Of a stretch of 64,000 bases of DNA, positions 1 through 8,055 are shown piece by piece. The translations under genes and the position numbers were made by a program. Source of the stretch: CADCWK01 sp035944555 (GTDB taxonomy: Bacteria; Chloroflexota; Chloroflexia; Thermomicrobiales; UBA6265); the NCBI GenBank assembly GCA_035944555.1, contig DASZAY010000010.1, positions 62,001-126,000 of the forward strand, given 5' to 3'. The stretch's first letter is position 1. Each line of letters opens with the position of its first letter. Under the pieces are notes generated by a model. That model was not told the DNA's origin and made no database searches. It worked only from the letters and a program-made list of their open reading frames with translations.

Positions 1-2
1 CT

Positions 3-1154
3 TCCTGCTCAGACGAATCCTTCATGACCGAAGCGATCAGGCTGGCCCGCGGCGCGCGTGGCCGAACGGCACCCAACCCCGCCGTCGGGGCGGTCGTGGT
101 GCGTGATGGCCAGATCGTCGGGAGGGGGTGGACCAGCCCGGCCGGTGGTCCGCATGCGGAGATCCACGCGCTCCGCGAGGCCGGTGATTCCGCCCGGGAC
201 GCAACGCTCTACGTCACCCTGGAACCGTGTTGCCACTACGGCCGAACGCCACCGTGCACAGACGCGATCGTCTCCGCCGGTATCCGCCGCAGCGTCATCG
301 CCATGGGAGACCCCTACCCCGAGGTGAACGGTTCCGGTATCGCGGCACTGCGGGCCGCAGGAGTCTCGGTCGAGGTCGGGACGGGATCCACCGAGGCGAG
401 CGAGACGGTCGCCGGCTTCATGCGACGGATCCGGACCGGTCGTCCCCTCGTTCATGCCAAGTACGCCATGACCGTGGACGGCCGCATCGCGACCCGGACC
501 GGCCATAGCCGCTGGGTCACCGGGGCGGCTGCGCGGCAGGTCGTCCACGAACTCCGGGACCAGGTCGACGCCATCGCCGTTGGCGCGGGTACGGTCATCG
601 CCGACGACCCGTCCCTCACGACCCGCCTTCCGGCGAACCTCGCGGGTTGGGGCGGCCCCCACCATCCCACGCGGATCCTCGTCGACGGCCGGGGATCGGT
701 CCCGATTACGTCGCGAATCCTCGACCCAAGTCTGCCCGGTACGACCATCGTAGCGACGACCGCGTCAGCCCCCAGCGCATGGCGGCGGGCGATCGGCGAC
801 CGCGGGCACGACTGCCTGGTCATCGGCAGCGGCCCAACGTTCCCGCTCACCGAACTCCTGTCAGCACTCGGGGACCGGGGAATCAATCACCTGCTGGTCG
901 AGGGGGGCAGCCGGCTACTGGGCGGTCTGTTCGACGAGAACCTCGTCGACCGGATCTCGGCGTTCGTGGCGCCGGTGCTCGTCGGTGGCACCTCGGCGCC
1001 CGGACCGTCAGGTGGAAACGGCGTAGCCACGATGCGTGATGCCCTCCGGCTGGATCGACTCCGGGTCGGCCGCCTGGGTGACGACGTCCTGATCGAGGGC
1101 GACATCGCCGCAGCGACTGACGGGAGAGGAGACGCGACATGTTCGGCGGGATAG
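3..1154 (+). CDS. ribD: Bifunctional riboflavin biosynthesis protein RibD (5' partial)
   Basis: Deaminates and then reduces the pyrimidine intermediate of riboflavin synthesis in the cytoplasm. Counting from the ATG at position 24, the N-terminal deaminase domain has the zinc site HAE (residues 44-46) and PCCHYGRTPPC with Cys69 and Cys78. The reductase domain starts near residue 145 at HAKYAMTVDGRIAT. The frame is open to the window edge, and the residues before that ATG (DESFM) match the usual N-terminus of the family, so the true start probably lies upstream of the window. The stop overlaps the ribE start by 16 bp. It is the first visible gene of a ribDE-BA-H operon; any FMN riboswitch would be outside the window. 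Confidence 0.95.
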   Translation, partial: SCSDESFMTEAIRLARGARGRTAPNPAVGAVVVRDGQIVGRGWTSPAGGPHAEIHALREAGDSARDATLYVTLEPCCHYGRTPPCTDAIVSAGIRRSVIAMGDPYPEVNGSGIAALRAAGVSVEVGTGSTEASETVAGFMRRIRTGRPLVHAKYAMTVDGRIATRTGHSRWVTGAAARQVVHELRDQVDAIAVGAGTVIADDPSLTTRLPANLAGWGGPHHPTRILVDGRGSVPITSRILDPSLPGTTIVATTASAPSAWRRAIGDRGHDCLVIGSGPTFPLTELLSALGDRGINHLLVEGGSRLLGGLFDENLVDRISAFVAPVLVGGTSAPGPSGGNGVATMRDALRLDRLRVGRLGDDVLIEGDIAAATDGRGDATCSAG

Positions 1155-1774
1155 TCGAGGAGATCGGCGTTGTGGAGCGCATCAACCAGGGAGCAGGCGC
1201 GTCCCTGGTGATCCGGTGCGAAGCCGTCCTCAACGGCACCCGCATCGGGGACAGCATCGCCACCGACGGGGTCTGTCTGACGGTCACCGCGTTCGGGAAC
1301 CAGTCGTTCCGGGCGGATGTCCAGCCGGTAACCCTGCGACGGAGCACCCTCGGCGCACTCCGGGTGGGGGACCGGGTCAACCTCGAGCGATCTCTGGCCG
1401 TGGGCGACCGCATCGGCGGGCACTACGTCCAGGGTCACGTCGACGGTGTCGGAACCATCCGCAGCGCAACCGGCGAGGGGTCGTCGGTAGTCACCCGCAT
1501 CGATGCCCCTGCAGACATCCAGCGCTACGTCGTGGAGCGTGGCTACGTGGCTGTCGACGGCGCCAGCCTGACGGTCGCCGCGATCCACCCGGACGGCTTC
1601 GAGGTGTCCCTCGTCTATCACACGCAGCAGACGATCACCCTGCCGGGCAAACGACCCGGACACCGCGTGAATATCGAGGTGGATGTGATGGGCAAGTACG
1701 TCGAGCGGCTCACCCAGCGGTCAACGGAGCAGGGACTCACCACTGATGTGCTGCGACGAGCCGGATTCATCTGA
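1139..1774 (+). CDS. ribE: Riboflavin synthase alpha chain
   Basis: Dismutates two 6,7-dimethyl-8-ribityllumazine molecules into riboflavin and the pyrimidine substrate of lumazine synthase. The 211-residue protein shows the duplicated lumazine-binding fold: MFGGIVEEIG at the N-terminus, GVCLTV in repeat one, GHYVQGHVDG at the start of repeat two, and a second DGASLTV. The length is normal for the family. It begins inside the end of ribD, which suggests translational coupling, and ribBA follows after 27 nt. Confidence 0.96.
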   Translation: MFGGIVEEIGVVERINQGAGASLVIRCEAVLNGTRIGDSIATDGVCLTVTAFGNQSFRADVQPVTLRRSTLGALRVGDRVNLERSLAVGDRIGGHYVQGHVDGVGTIRSATGEGSSVVTRIDAPADIQRYVVERGYVAVDGASLTVAAIHPDGFEVSLVYHTQQTITLPGKRPGHRVNIEVDVMGKYVERLTQRSTEQGLTTDVLRRAGFI

Positions 1775-1801
1775 CCTGTCAACAGGAAAGGAGCGTTCAG
1801 G

Positions 1802-3037
1802 ATGATACGGCGAACGGTCGAGCAGGCGCTCGATGATCTCCGTGCCGGCCGCCCCCTCATCGTCGTCGACGATGAGGGGCGCGAGAACGAGGGCGACATC
1901 GTCATGGCCGCCCAGTTCGTCGATCCGGAGATGGTCAACTTCATGGCTCGCCACGGTCGCGGGCTGATCTGCGTCGCGATGACCGGGAGCAGGCTCGATG
2001 AGCTCGAGCTTCCGCTGATGGTGTCGACCGACGAGAACTCCTCCGGATATGGCACCGCCTTCACCGTCTCGGCCGAGGCAGCGACGGGCGTGACGACGGG
2101 CATCTCGGCACAGGACCGCGCACGGACGATCCGCCTGCTTGCCGATCCGTCCACCGTTGCCAACGACCTTTCCCGGCCCGGCCACATCTTCCCGCTCCGG
2201 TCGCGGGAGGGAGGTGTTCTGGTCCGGGCAGGCCACACCGAAGCGTCGGTCGATCTGGCAGGGCTCGCCGGACTGGAGCCGGTCGCCGTGATCTGCGAGG
2301 TAATGGCCGAGGACGGGTCGATGGCCCGGGGACCGGAACTGGAACGGTTCGCGACCCGGCACCGGATCGGGATCGTGACCATCGCCGACCTCATCGCGTA
2401 CCGTCGCCAGGAGGAGACACTCGTCCGCCGCGGGGTGTCGACCCGACTGCCTACTCCCTATGGTGAGTTCACCGTCACGGTCTTCGAGAACGACCTGTAC
2501 CCCCATCCCGACCTCGCGCTGACGATGGGGGACGTAGCTGATGGCGAGCCCGTCCTGGTCCGGGTTCACTCCGAGTGCCTTACCGGCGATGTCTTCGGCT
2601 CCGGCCGGTGCGACTGCGGCGATCAGCTTCAGCGAGCGCTAACCCTGATCGGGACCGAGGGCCGGGGTGTCCTCCTCTACGTCCGGCAGGAAGGGCGGGG
2701 CATCGGACTGCACAACAAGCTCCGCGCCTATCAACTGCAGGACCAGGGACTCGACACGGTTGAAGCCAACGAGCAACTCGGTTTCCCGGCTGATCTGCGG
2801 ACCTACGGCCTCGGAGCCCAGGCGCTCCGGAGCCTCGGCGTTCGCCGGGTGCGGCTCCTGACGAACAATCCCCGGAAGGTCGTGGGATTGAGCGGACATG
2901 GTCTGGAGATCGTCGAGCGGGTTCCCCTGGTCGTTCCCGCCGGGGTGGACAACCGCCGCTACCTGAGCACCAAGCGGGAACGGCTGGGACATCTCCTCAT
3001 CGCCGACCCATCCGACCCAGCGGCCCCGATCGGCTGA
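1802..3037 (+). CDS. ribBA: Bifunctional DHBP synthase / GTP cyclohydrolase II
   Basis: Supplies both starting intermediates for riboflavin. Residues 1-200 form the 3,4-dihydroxy-2-butanone-4-phosphate synthase domain, with the acidic metal-binding stretch DDEGRENEGD and GHTEASVDL. Residues about 205-411 form GTP cyclohydrolase II, with the zinc cysteines in ECLTGDVFGSGRCDC and the catalytic region RQEGRGIGL. A strong Shine-Dalgarno (AGGAAAGGAG) precedes the ATG. The fused length (411 aa) is typical. It is third in the operon, and a gap of about 70 nt separates it from ribH. Confidence 0.97.
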   Translation: MIRRTVEQALDDLRAGRPLIVVDDEGRENEGDIVMAAQFVDPEMVNFMARHGRGLICVAMTGSRLDELELPLMVSTDENSSGYGTAFTVSAEAATGVTTGISAQDRARTIRLLADPSTVANDLSRPGHIFPLRSREGGVLVRAGHTEASVDLAGLAGLEPVAVICEVMAEDGSMARGPELERFATRHRIGIVTIADLIAYRRQEETLVRRGVSTRLPTPYGEFTVTVFENDLYPHPDLALTMGDVADGEPVLVRVHSECLTGDVFGSGRCDCGDQLQRALTLIGTEGRGVLLYVRQEGRGIGLHNKLRAYQLQDQGLDTVEANEQLGFPADLRTYGLGAQALRSLGVRRVRLLTNNPRKVVGLSGHGLEIVERVPLVVPAGVDNRRYLSTKRERLGHLLIADPSDPAAPIG

Positions 3038-3108
3038 GTGACACCCGGCCTGCCTACCCTTCGACCATCTGTGGCGCCGCCACAGCTCCACCCAAAGGAA
3101 TGACACCC

Positions 3109-3606
3109 ATGCATCACGATGTCAGCGTCTTCGAAGGAATGCTCACTGCCCGCGGTCTCCGCTTCGGAATCGTCGTCAGCCGGACCAACGAATTCATCGG
3201 GGGCAAGCTGCTCGACGGCGCGATGGACACACTGCTCCGGCACGAAACGGATCCAACCGGCATCAAGGTCGCGTGGTGCCCTGGAGCCTTCGAGATCCCG
3301 TTGGTCGCCCGGGCGCTCGCGCGAAGCGGTGCGGTCGATGCCGTGGTCTGTCTCGGCGCGGTGATCCGGGGAGCAACGTCGCATTACGAGTACGTCTCGT
3401 CCGAGGTTTCCAAGGGCATCGCCAACGTGTCGATGGAAACCGACGTCCCGGTGCTCTTCGGCGTCCTGACGACCGACACCATCGAGCAAGCCATCGAACG
3501 GGCCGGGACCAAGGCCGGTAACAAGGGGGACGAAGCCGCCATGGCGGCGATCGAGATGGCCAATCTGCTCGCTTCGCTACGGACCAACCACGCCAGCGCG
3601 TCCTGA
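3109..3606 (+). CDS. ribH: 6,7-dimethyl-8-ribityllumazine synthase
   Basis: Condenses the RibA/RibD-derived pyrimidine with the RibB product to give lumazine, usually as an icosahedral shell. The conserved elements are FGIVVSRTNEFI, WCPGAFEIPL, GAVIRGATSHYEYV and GVLTTDTIEQA. The start at 3109 is preferred over the in-frame ATG at 3100 because AAAGGA at 3094-3099 is 9 nt upstream of 3109 but directly abuts 3100. The protein is 165 aa. It is the last gene of the riboflavin operon, and the convergent gene on the minus strand ends only 4 nt away. Confidence 0.96.
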   Translation: MHHDVSVFEGMLTARGLRFGIVVSRTNEFIGGKLLDGAMDTLLRHETDPTGIKVAWCPGAFEIPLVARALARSGAVDAVVCLGAVIRGATSHYEYVSSEVSKGIANVSMETDVPVLFGVLTTDTIEQAIERAGTKAGNKGDEAAMAAIEMANLLASLRTNHASAS

Positions 3607-3610
3607 TCCC

Positions 3611-4060
3611 CTACTCCGGCTTGCTCACGTCGAACGTCAGGAATCGATCAGGGCGAACGGTGAACAGCACCAGTCGCTGGTACGGATTGGCCAGTTCGGT
3701 GTCGACGAACCTGGCCGCACCCCGGGCGGGCAGATAGCGCCCGACGATCGCCAGCATCTGGTCACGGCCCGGCAAGCGCGTCACGTCGACTACCGTCCCC
3801 TCGACCGTGACGTACCGGTACGGGTACTCCGGCTTCTGGACGTTGAGCGCCACCTGCCCGGCCGCCTCGACCAGCCGCGTCTTGCGGGCGATCCGGCCAT
3901 GCGTCTGGGTGTAAAAGATCAGGTTGCCGCCGGGCTCTTATCCGTAGAACAGCGGCACGGTGTGCGGGGGGCGCCCGTCGTCGGCCGCCACGCTCAACAC
4001 GCCGATCCGGGGCTCCATCAGGAACGCGTCACGCTCGTCGTCGGTCATGTGCTGCGGCAT
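3611..4060 (-). pseudogene. PNPOx-like FMN-binding oxidase/reductase interrupted by an in-frame TAA
   Basis: Two open segments in one reading frame together make a 148-residue pyridoxamine-5'-phosphate-oxidase-like split-barrel protein. The first begins MPQHMTDDERDAFL and runs to HTVPLFYG. The second begins EPGGNLIFYTQTHGR and runs to the end at 3611. The codon between them, 3938-3940, is TAA on the minus strand, where homologues usually have an aromatic residue (TAC or TAT to TAA is one change). GGAGGAGGGG, 7 nt before the ATG at 4060, supports that start. Either the gene is inactivated by one substitution or the base is a sequencing error; both flanks look intact. The family binds FMN or F420, and the substrate cannot be told. 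Confidence 0.8.
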
Positions 4061-4120
4061 CGTCGGCCCCTCCTCCTGCATGGTCACATGCAGGGAACAG
4101 ACCAACTCACCAAGACGAAC

Positions 4121-4148
4121 GGCCCCGGCGGGAAGTCCCGCCGGGGCC
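4121..4148 (-). terminator. Hairpin terminator after the enolase-superfamily gene
   Basis: Perfect 12-bp GC-rich stem (4121-4132 with 4137-4148) closed by a 4-nt loop. It lies 24 nt beyond the stop of the minus-strand gene at 4173. On the minus strand it is followed by a weak T-containing tail (GTTCGTCTT). It separates that gene from the interrupted oxidase gene downstream. Confidence 0.7.
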
Positions 4149-4172
4149 GCTGATCTTTCGGGCAATCCGGCG

Positions 4173-5366
4173 CTAGGCGCGGGCCGGGATCGCCTCGCCG
4201 AAGAACCTCGTACCCGGCTTGGCGTGCTCGCGGGCGACGTCCTCGTTGAGCGTCAGGCCGTGGCCCGGCGCCTCGGTCAGATGGATGAACCCGTCCTTGA
4301 TCGGCGGATCACCGTCAACCAGCGATCCCCACCACGGGACGTCGTTGGCGTGGAACTCCATGACCAGGAAGTTGCTCATCGCCGCGCAGACGTGCGCCGC
4401 GGCGACCGTGCCGATCGGAGACGAGACGTTATGCGGGGCGATGGGGATGAAGTACTGGTCGGCGTGGTCGGCGACCTTCTTGGCCTCCAGCAGCCCGCCC
4501 ATCTTCGGGATGTCCGGCGCGATGATCCGGACCGCCTGCTGCTCGATCAGCGGGCGGTACTGGTTCTTCCGGTACAGGTTCTCGCCGGTGCAGATCGGCG
4601 TCTTGGTGTTGCGCTGCACCTCGGCGTGCGCCTCGATGTTCTCGGGCGGAACCGGATCCTCCAGCCAGAGCAGGTCGAACCGCTCCAGCTCGCGGGCCAG
4701 CTTGATCGCGTCCCCGACGTTGAACTTCCAGTGGAGGTCCATCGCCAGCATGATCTCGGTGCCGGTAACTTCCTTGACGGCCGCCACGCACGCGACCATC
4801 CACTCCCGCTCCTGCGAGGAGATGGTCCGGTTGTACGGCTCCATCCAGTGCATCCGCTGGGCCATCAGCCCCTCGGAGATGTCGTGCTTGTCCTTGAACG
4901 GGTTGTAGACGTCCAGGTCGAACTTCATCGCCGTGAAGCCCTGCGCCTTGACCTCCCGCGCCTTCTCGGCCCAGCTCTCCGGCGTCTCGTCGTCACCGGC
5001 ATGACAGTCGGCGTAGATTCGGATCTTCTCGCGGAACCGGCCGCCGAAAAGTGTGGAGATCGGCGTGTCCAGCGAGCGGGCGACGAGATCCCAGAGGGCG
5101 ATCTCGATGCCGCTGATCGCGGTCACCGTCGCGCCGCCCTGCGAGCCGGCGCCGGACATCCGCCGGACCAGTCCCTCGACGATCTTGCCGATGTTGCGCG
5201 GGTCCTCGCCGATCAGCATCGGCACACACTTCTCGACTAGTTCCTGGACGCCAGCGCCCCAGTAGGCCTCGCCCAGCCCGGTGACGCCCGCATCCGTGTG
5301 GATGCGCACGAGCACCCAGTCGTAATTGCCTTCGACGACCGCCGTCTCCACCGACGTGATCTTCAC
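4173..5366 (-). CDS. Mandelate racemase/muconate lactonizing (enolase superfamily) sugar-acid dehydratase-like
   Basis: A 397-residue enolase-superfamily enzyme, most like galactonate or related sugar-acid dehydratases of the mandelate racemase subgroup. These abstract the alpha proton of a carboxylate bound to Mg2+. Visible elements are the N-terminal capping domain beginning VKITSVETAVVEG, the barrel lysine region GFTAMKFDLD, metal ligands in AMDLHWK, WLEDPVPPEN and CTGENLYRK, and the histidine loop IAPHNVSSPIG. I chose a GTG start at 5366 because CGGGGAG sits about 7 nt upstream and the family N-terminus begins there; the longer upstream frame is Arg-rich and unlike the family. The gene stands alone, so the substrate is unknown. 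A palindrome lies in its upstream region. Confidence 0.85.
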   Translation of the reverse strand: MKITSVETAVVEGNYDWVLVRIHTDAGVTGLGEAYWGAGVQELVEKCVPMLIGEDPRNIGKIVEGLVRRMSGAGSQGGATVTAISGIEIALWDLVARSLDTPISTLFGGRFREKIRIYADCHAGDDETPESWAEKAREVKAQGFTAMKFDLDVYNPFKDKHDISEGLMAQRMHWMEPYNRTISSQEREWMVACVAAVKEVTGTEIMLAMDLHWKFNVGDAIKLARELERFDLLWLEDPVPPENIEAHAEVQRNTKTPICTGENLYRKNQYRPLIEQQAVRIIAPDIPKMGGLLEAKKVADHADQYFIPIAPHNVSSPIGTVAAAHVCAAMSNFLVMEFHANDVPWWGSLVDGDPPIKDGFIHLTEAPGHGLTLNEDVAREHAKPGTRFFGEAIPARA

Positions 5367-5694
5367 GCTCTGTCTCCCCGCACCGGAGTGCGGTAAGTCC
5401 CGGGCCATGGGGCACATCGCCATGGCAGGGACACGCGTGGCGGAGTACCTCCCCCGCCGTGACGGCGATGGTGCCGGACACCGGGACAGGCCTTGTCCCT
5501 CGCCTGATGACCACCACCGACGTAGACGCAGACCATAGCACCGTTTCCTGGTTCGCGAAACCATCCTTCAACGGGCCTTCAGTAAGCGTCACTACGCAGG
5601 CGCGATCCCACCTGCCGAAGTAATCCACCAGGCAGACCTCTGAGAGATCATCCCGCGCACCCTGGCCCCGATCGCCAAGAAGGAGATTCACCCC
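5367..5694. other. Intergenic region between the dehydratase gene and manA
   Basis: About 330 nt without a gene I can support. It holds the leader of the minus-strand dehydratase gene and the palindrome at 5549-5563. A Shine-Dalgarno (AAGAAGGAG, 5677-5685) directs toward the short reading frame that follows. No RNA gene was recognised. Confidence 0.5.
5549..5563. promoter_or_regulatory. Operator-like palindrome upstream of the enolase-superfamily gene
   Basis: The 15-mer TGGTTTCGCGAACCA (minus strand) has 5-bp inverted arms around a CG-rich centre and contains the perfect 8-mer TTCGCGAA. It overlaps a weak -35 region for a minus-strand -10-like TATGGT at 5532-5537. This form resembles GntR or LacI-type operators. 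No such regulator gene is adjacent, so the assignment is inference. Confidence 0.35.
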
Positions 5695-5784
5695 GTGAGT
5701 ACCACGAGCAGATCCGAGGCTGCGCGGTTGATGACCGGGCGCTGCTCGGAGCGATACCCGGCGCGGCGCCCTGCGAGGCGGTGA
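5695..5784 (+). CDS. Possible 29-residue leader peptide or gene remnant
   Basis: GTG-started frame of 29 residues (begins VSTTSRSEAARLM) with a near-consensus ribosome-binding site AAGAAGGAG 9 nt upstream. It ends 21 nt before manA. The C-terminal half is mostly Arg, Pro and Ala. It may be a leader peptide, the residual start of a lost gene, or chance. No homology is recognised. Confidence 0.25.
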   Translation: MSTTSRSEAARLMTGRCSERYPARRPARR

Positions 5785-5805
5785 CGTTTACCGGATACTG
5801 CGTCC

Positions 5806-6807
5806 ATGCAGACTCCATCAACGGGAGCCGCGGTCGCTCCGTTCACCGTCCGTCCCCGCCTTGACCGCAAGCCATGGGGCGGGAACCGACTGGCCGACTT
5901 CGGCCACAGGCTCGCCGACGACGGTGAGACCGGCGGTGAGCCGCTCGGGGAGGTCCTGGTTACCGCCGGCGAGTCGGTCATCACGTCGGGACCGCACGCC
6001 GGGACGGCGCTCGGTGAGCTGGTCCGCTCCGATCCGGATGGCGTCGCCGGACCTGCCGGACTCCGGGCGACCGGCGGTCGTCCCCTCTTCCCCCTGCTAA
6101 TCAAGCTGATCGATGCCGGCCAGCACCTCTCGATCCAGGTGCATCCGGGCGATGAGCAGGCCGCGGCGACCGATGAGCTGGGCAAGACCGAGGCGTGGCA
6201 TGTGCTGGAAGCTGCGGGCGACGGGACGCTGTTCCTCGGCCTGGAGGACGTCGACGTCGACGGGTTCTTCCGGGATTGCGTGACAGGCGACGGGTCGTCT
6301 TCCGGTCGGCTCATTCGTCACCGGGCCGTCCCAGGCCAGTCGGTCACCATCCCGGCCGGGACGGTCCACGCGCTGGGAGCCGGCGTGGTCGTCTACGAGG
6401 TCCAGCAACCGTCGGAGATCACCTACCGGCTCGACGACTGGGGCCGCGTCGGACCGGACGGCCAGCCCCGCCCGCGTCACCTCGAAGCCGGTCGCCACGC
6501 CACCCGCCCGGAACTCCGGCCGGTCCCCGGTCCGGGCACACCGGTCGACGATCCTGATGGCGGCCGCAAGTTGCTGGCCGAGACGCGCTACTTCGCACTG
6601 GAGCGCCTCGCCCCATCCACCGGCCAGTCGATGATTGCCGCAGCGACCGATTCGGCGCAGGTCCTGACCGTCATCGCCGGGACCGCGCGGATCGCCGAGC
6701 TCTCCATCGGCCTGGGCGAATCCGTCGTCGTACCGGCCGCCTCTGGTTCGATAGACGTTACTGGAGATGACGCGGTCGTTCTCCGCGCCTGGGTACCCGG
6801 CACCTGA
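5806..6807 (+). CDS. manA: Mannose-6-phosphate isomerase, class I
   Basis: Interconverts fructose-6-phosphate and mannose-6-phosphate, feeding GDP-mannose synthesis (ManC is encoded at about 25 kb). The 333-residue cupin-type protein begins with a segment containing PRLDRKPWGG. It has the zinc-binding QVHPGD motif near residue 110, HAL in TVHALGAG, and YEVQQPSEITYRL. The length matches short bacterial type I isomerases. No Shine-Dalgarno precedes the ATG; GATACT ends 6 nt upstream, so the message may be leaderless, although no good -35 is visible. The gene ends before a strong bidirectional hairpin. Confidence 0.9.
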   Translation: MQTPSTGAAVAPFTVRPRLDRKPWGGNRLADFGHRLADDGETGGEPLGEVLVTAGESVITSGPHAGTALGELVRSDPDGVAGPAGLRATGGRPLFPLLIKLIDAGQHLSIQVHPGDEQAAATDELGKTEAWHVLEAAGDGTLFLGLEDVDVDGFFRDCVTGDGSSSGRLIRHRAVPGQSVTIPAGTVHALGAGVVVYEVQQPSEITYRLDDWGRVGPDGQPRPRHLEAGRHATRPELRPVPGPGTPVDDPDGGRKLLAETRYFALERLAPSTGQSMIAAATDSAQVLTVIAGTARIAELSIGLGESVVVPAASGSIDVTGDDAVVLRAWVPGT

Positions 6808-6858
6808 CTGGGTGTCCGGCGGGATCCAACTCGACGTGGTCGGGTTCCGATTGAATGC

Positions 6859-6896
6859 GAAGCGCGCAACCGGAGATCGCTCCGGTTGCGCGCTTC
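6859..6896. terminator. Bidirectional hairpin terminator between manA and the zinc-type binding protein gene
   Basis: Perfect 17-bp inverted repeat (6859-6875 with 6880-6896) with a 4-nt loop. It lies between two convergent genes that end at 6807 and 6938. No long T-run follows on either side, so it is an inference that it terminates both. Confidence 0.7.
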
Positions 6897-6937
6897 ACCT
6901 GGATGACCTGTACCGCGGGCGGATACCGATCGAGTCC

Positions 6938-7948
6938 CTACCCGGCTAGCGCCGTGACGATGGCGTCAACGTCGTAGGTCACCAGGTCGATGTAGGTCCC
7001 GGCTTCGCTATCCGGATCGCCGAGCGCGTCGGTGTAGAGCGGCGGTCCGATCTCCACCCCTGTCTCGGACGCGATCTGCTCCAGCAACCCTGGATCAGAC
7101 ACATTCTCCGGGAAGATGGCGGCCACACCTGATGCCTCGATGGCGTCGATCAGGGCGGCGATATCGGCGGCCGCGGGATCAGCCGACTCCGTCGTGACGG
7201 AGCCGAGGGCCGTGCCGATGATCTCGAAGCCGTAGCGGTCGGCGAAGTAGCGGAAGGTGTCGTGGCTGGTGACCAGTCGCCGCGATTCCACCGGCAGTGA
7301 CTGCGTCCGCTCGACGACATACGCGTCGAGGGCCGCGAGTTCGCCGTCGTAAGCGGTGGCGTTGGCCTCAAAGACGGAGGCCCGCTCCGGCGAAGCACTG
7401 ACCAGCGCGTCGCGGATGGCCACGACCATCAGCTGGGCGTTGGCCACGTCGAACCAGACGTGCGGATCGAACTCGCCGTGGTCATGCTCATCCGTGGCCC
7501 CGGGAGTTCCCTCACCAGCGTGCTCGTCCTCGTGAGCGCCTCCTTCTTCGTGGGACTCCCCGTCGGCCGGCAGCGGCGTGACAGCGGACGTCACCACGAC
7601 CCGCGTCGCCGTCGAGCCGGACGCCTCGTAGACGTCGTCCAGCCAGGGCTCCAGACCCAGGCCGTTCTCGAAGACGAGATCAGCGGACGCCAGGGCATCC
7701 GCGTCGGCGGGGGTCGGCTCGAAGGTGTGGCTGTCACCACCCATGGGGACGAGGAGGGTGATCTCCACGTCCTCGCCGCCGACGTTGCCAATCATGTCGC
7801 CGATGATCGAGTTGGTCGCGACGACCCGCAGTGGCTCGGTCTGAGCTGCGGTCGGCCGGCCCAAACCGGCAACCAGCGCCACCATGACCGCGAAGACTCC
7901 GACCAGCCGCCACGCTCCCCCGAGCGCCGCATGGTTTGTGAAGGTCAT
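6938..7948 (-). CDS. Metal (zinc/manganese) ABC transporter substrate-binding protein
   Basis: Extracytoplasmic binding protein of the ZnuA/TroA cluster A-I family. The 336-residue product starts MTFTNHAALGG, after GGAGGAGAG, and has a hydrophobic signal segment ending near PTAAQ. Metal-ligand positions are visible as His in GGDSHTFEPTP, His in FDPHVWFD and His in TSHDTFRYFADRYGF. An acidic, His-rich loop (about residues 145-175, several HEE/EHD runs) is typical of zinc-specific members. No permease or ATPase gene is next to it, so it either works with a transporter encoded elsewhere or is a stray. No Zur-type operator was recognised. Confidence 0.88.
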   Translation of the reverse strand: MTFTNHAALGGAWRLVGVFAVMVALVAGLGRPTAAQTEPLRVVATNSIIGDMIGNVGGEDVEITLLVPMGGDSHTFEPTPADADALASADLVFENGLGLEPWLDDVYEASGSTATRVVVTSAVTPLPADGESHEEGGAHEDEHAGEGTPGATDEHDHGEFDPHVWFDVANAQLMVVAIRDALVSASPERASVFEANATAYDGELAALDAYVVERTQSLPVESRRLVTSHDTFRYFADRYGFEIIGTALGSVTTESADPAAADIAALIDAIEASGVAAIFPENVSDPGLLEQIASETGVEIGPPLYTDALGDPDSEAGTYIDLVTYDVDAIVTALAG

Positions 7949-8055
7949 GTCTTCTCTCCTCCCGGAACCGTGGCGGGGACGGACCAACCGGCCCCGCATG
8001 GACGTCGGAGGAGGATAGCGTGTGTGAGACGACGTATCAAGGACGGGTAGCCAGG

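Noticed and set aside
3938..3940. Programmed stop-codon readthrough at TAA in the oxidase-like gene
   Set aside because: Downstream context (TAA GAG) does not match known readthrough signals and no structure was noticed; mutation or sequence error is simpler.
3960..5240. Plus-strand frame opposite the enolase-superfamily gene
   Set aside because: Antisense of a gene with conserved catalytic motifs; repetitive Arg/Leu/Asp composition.
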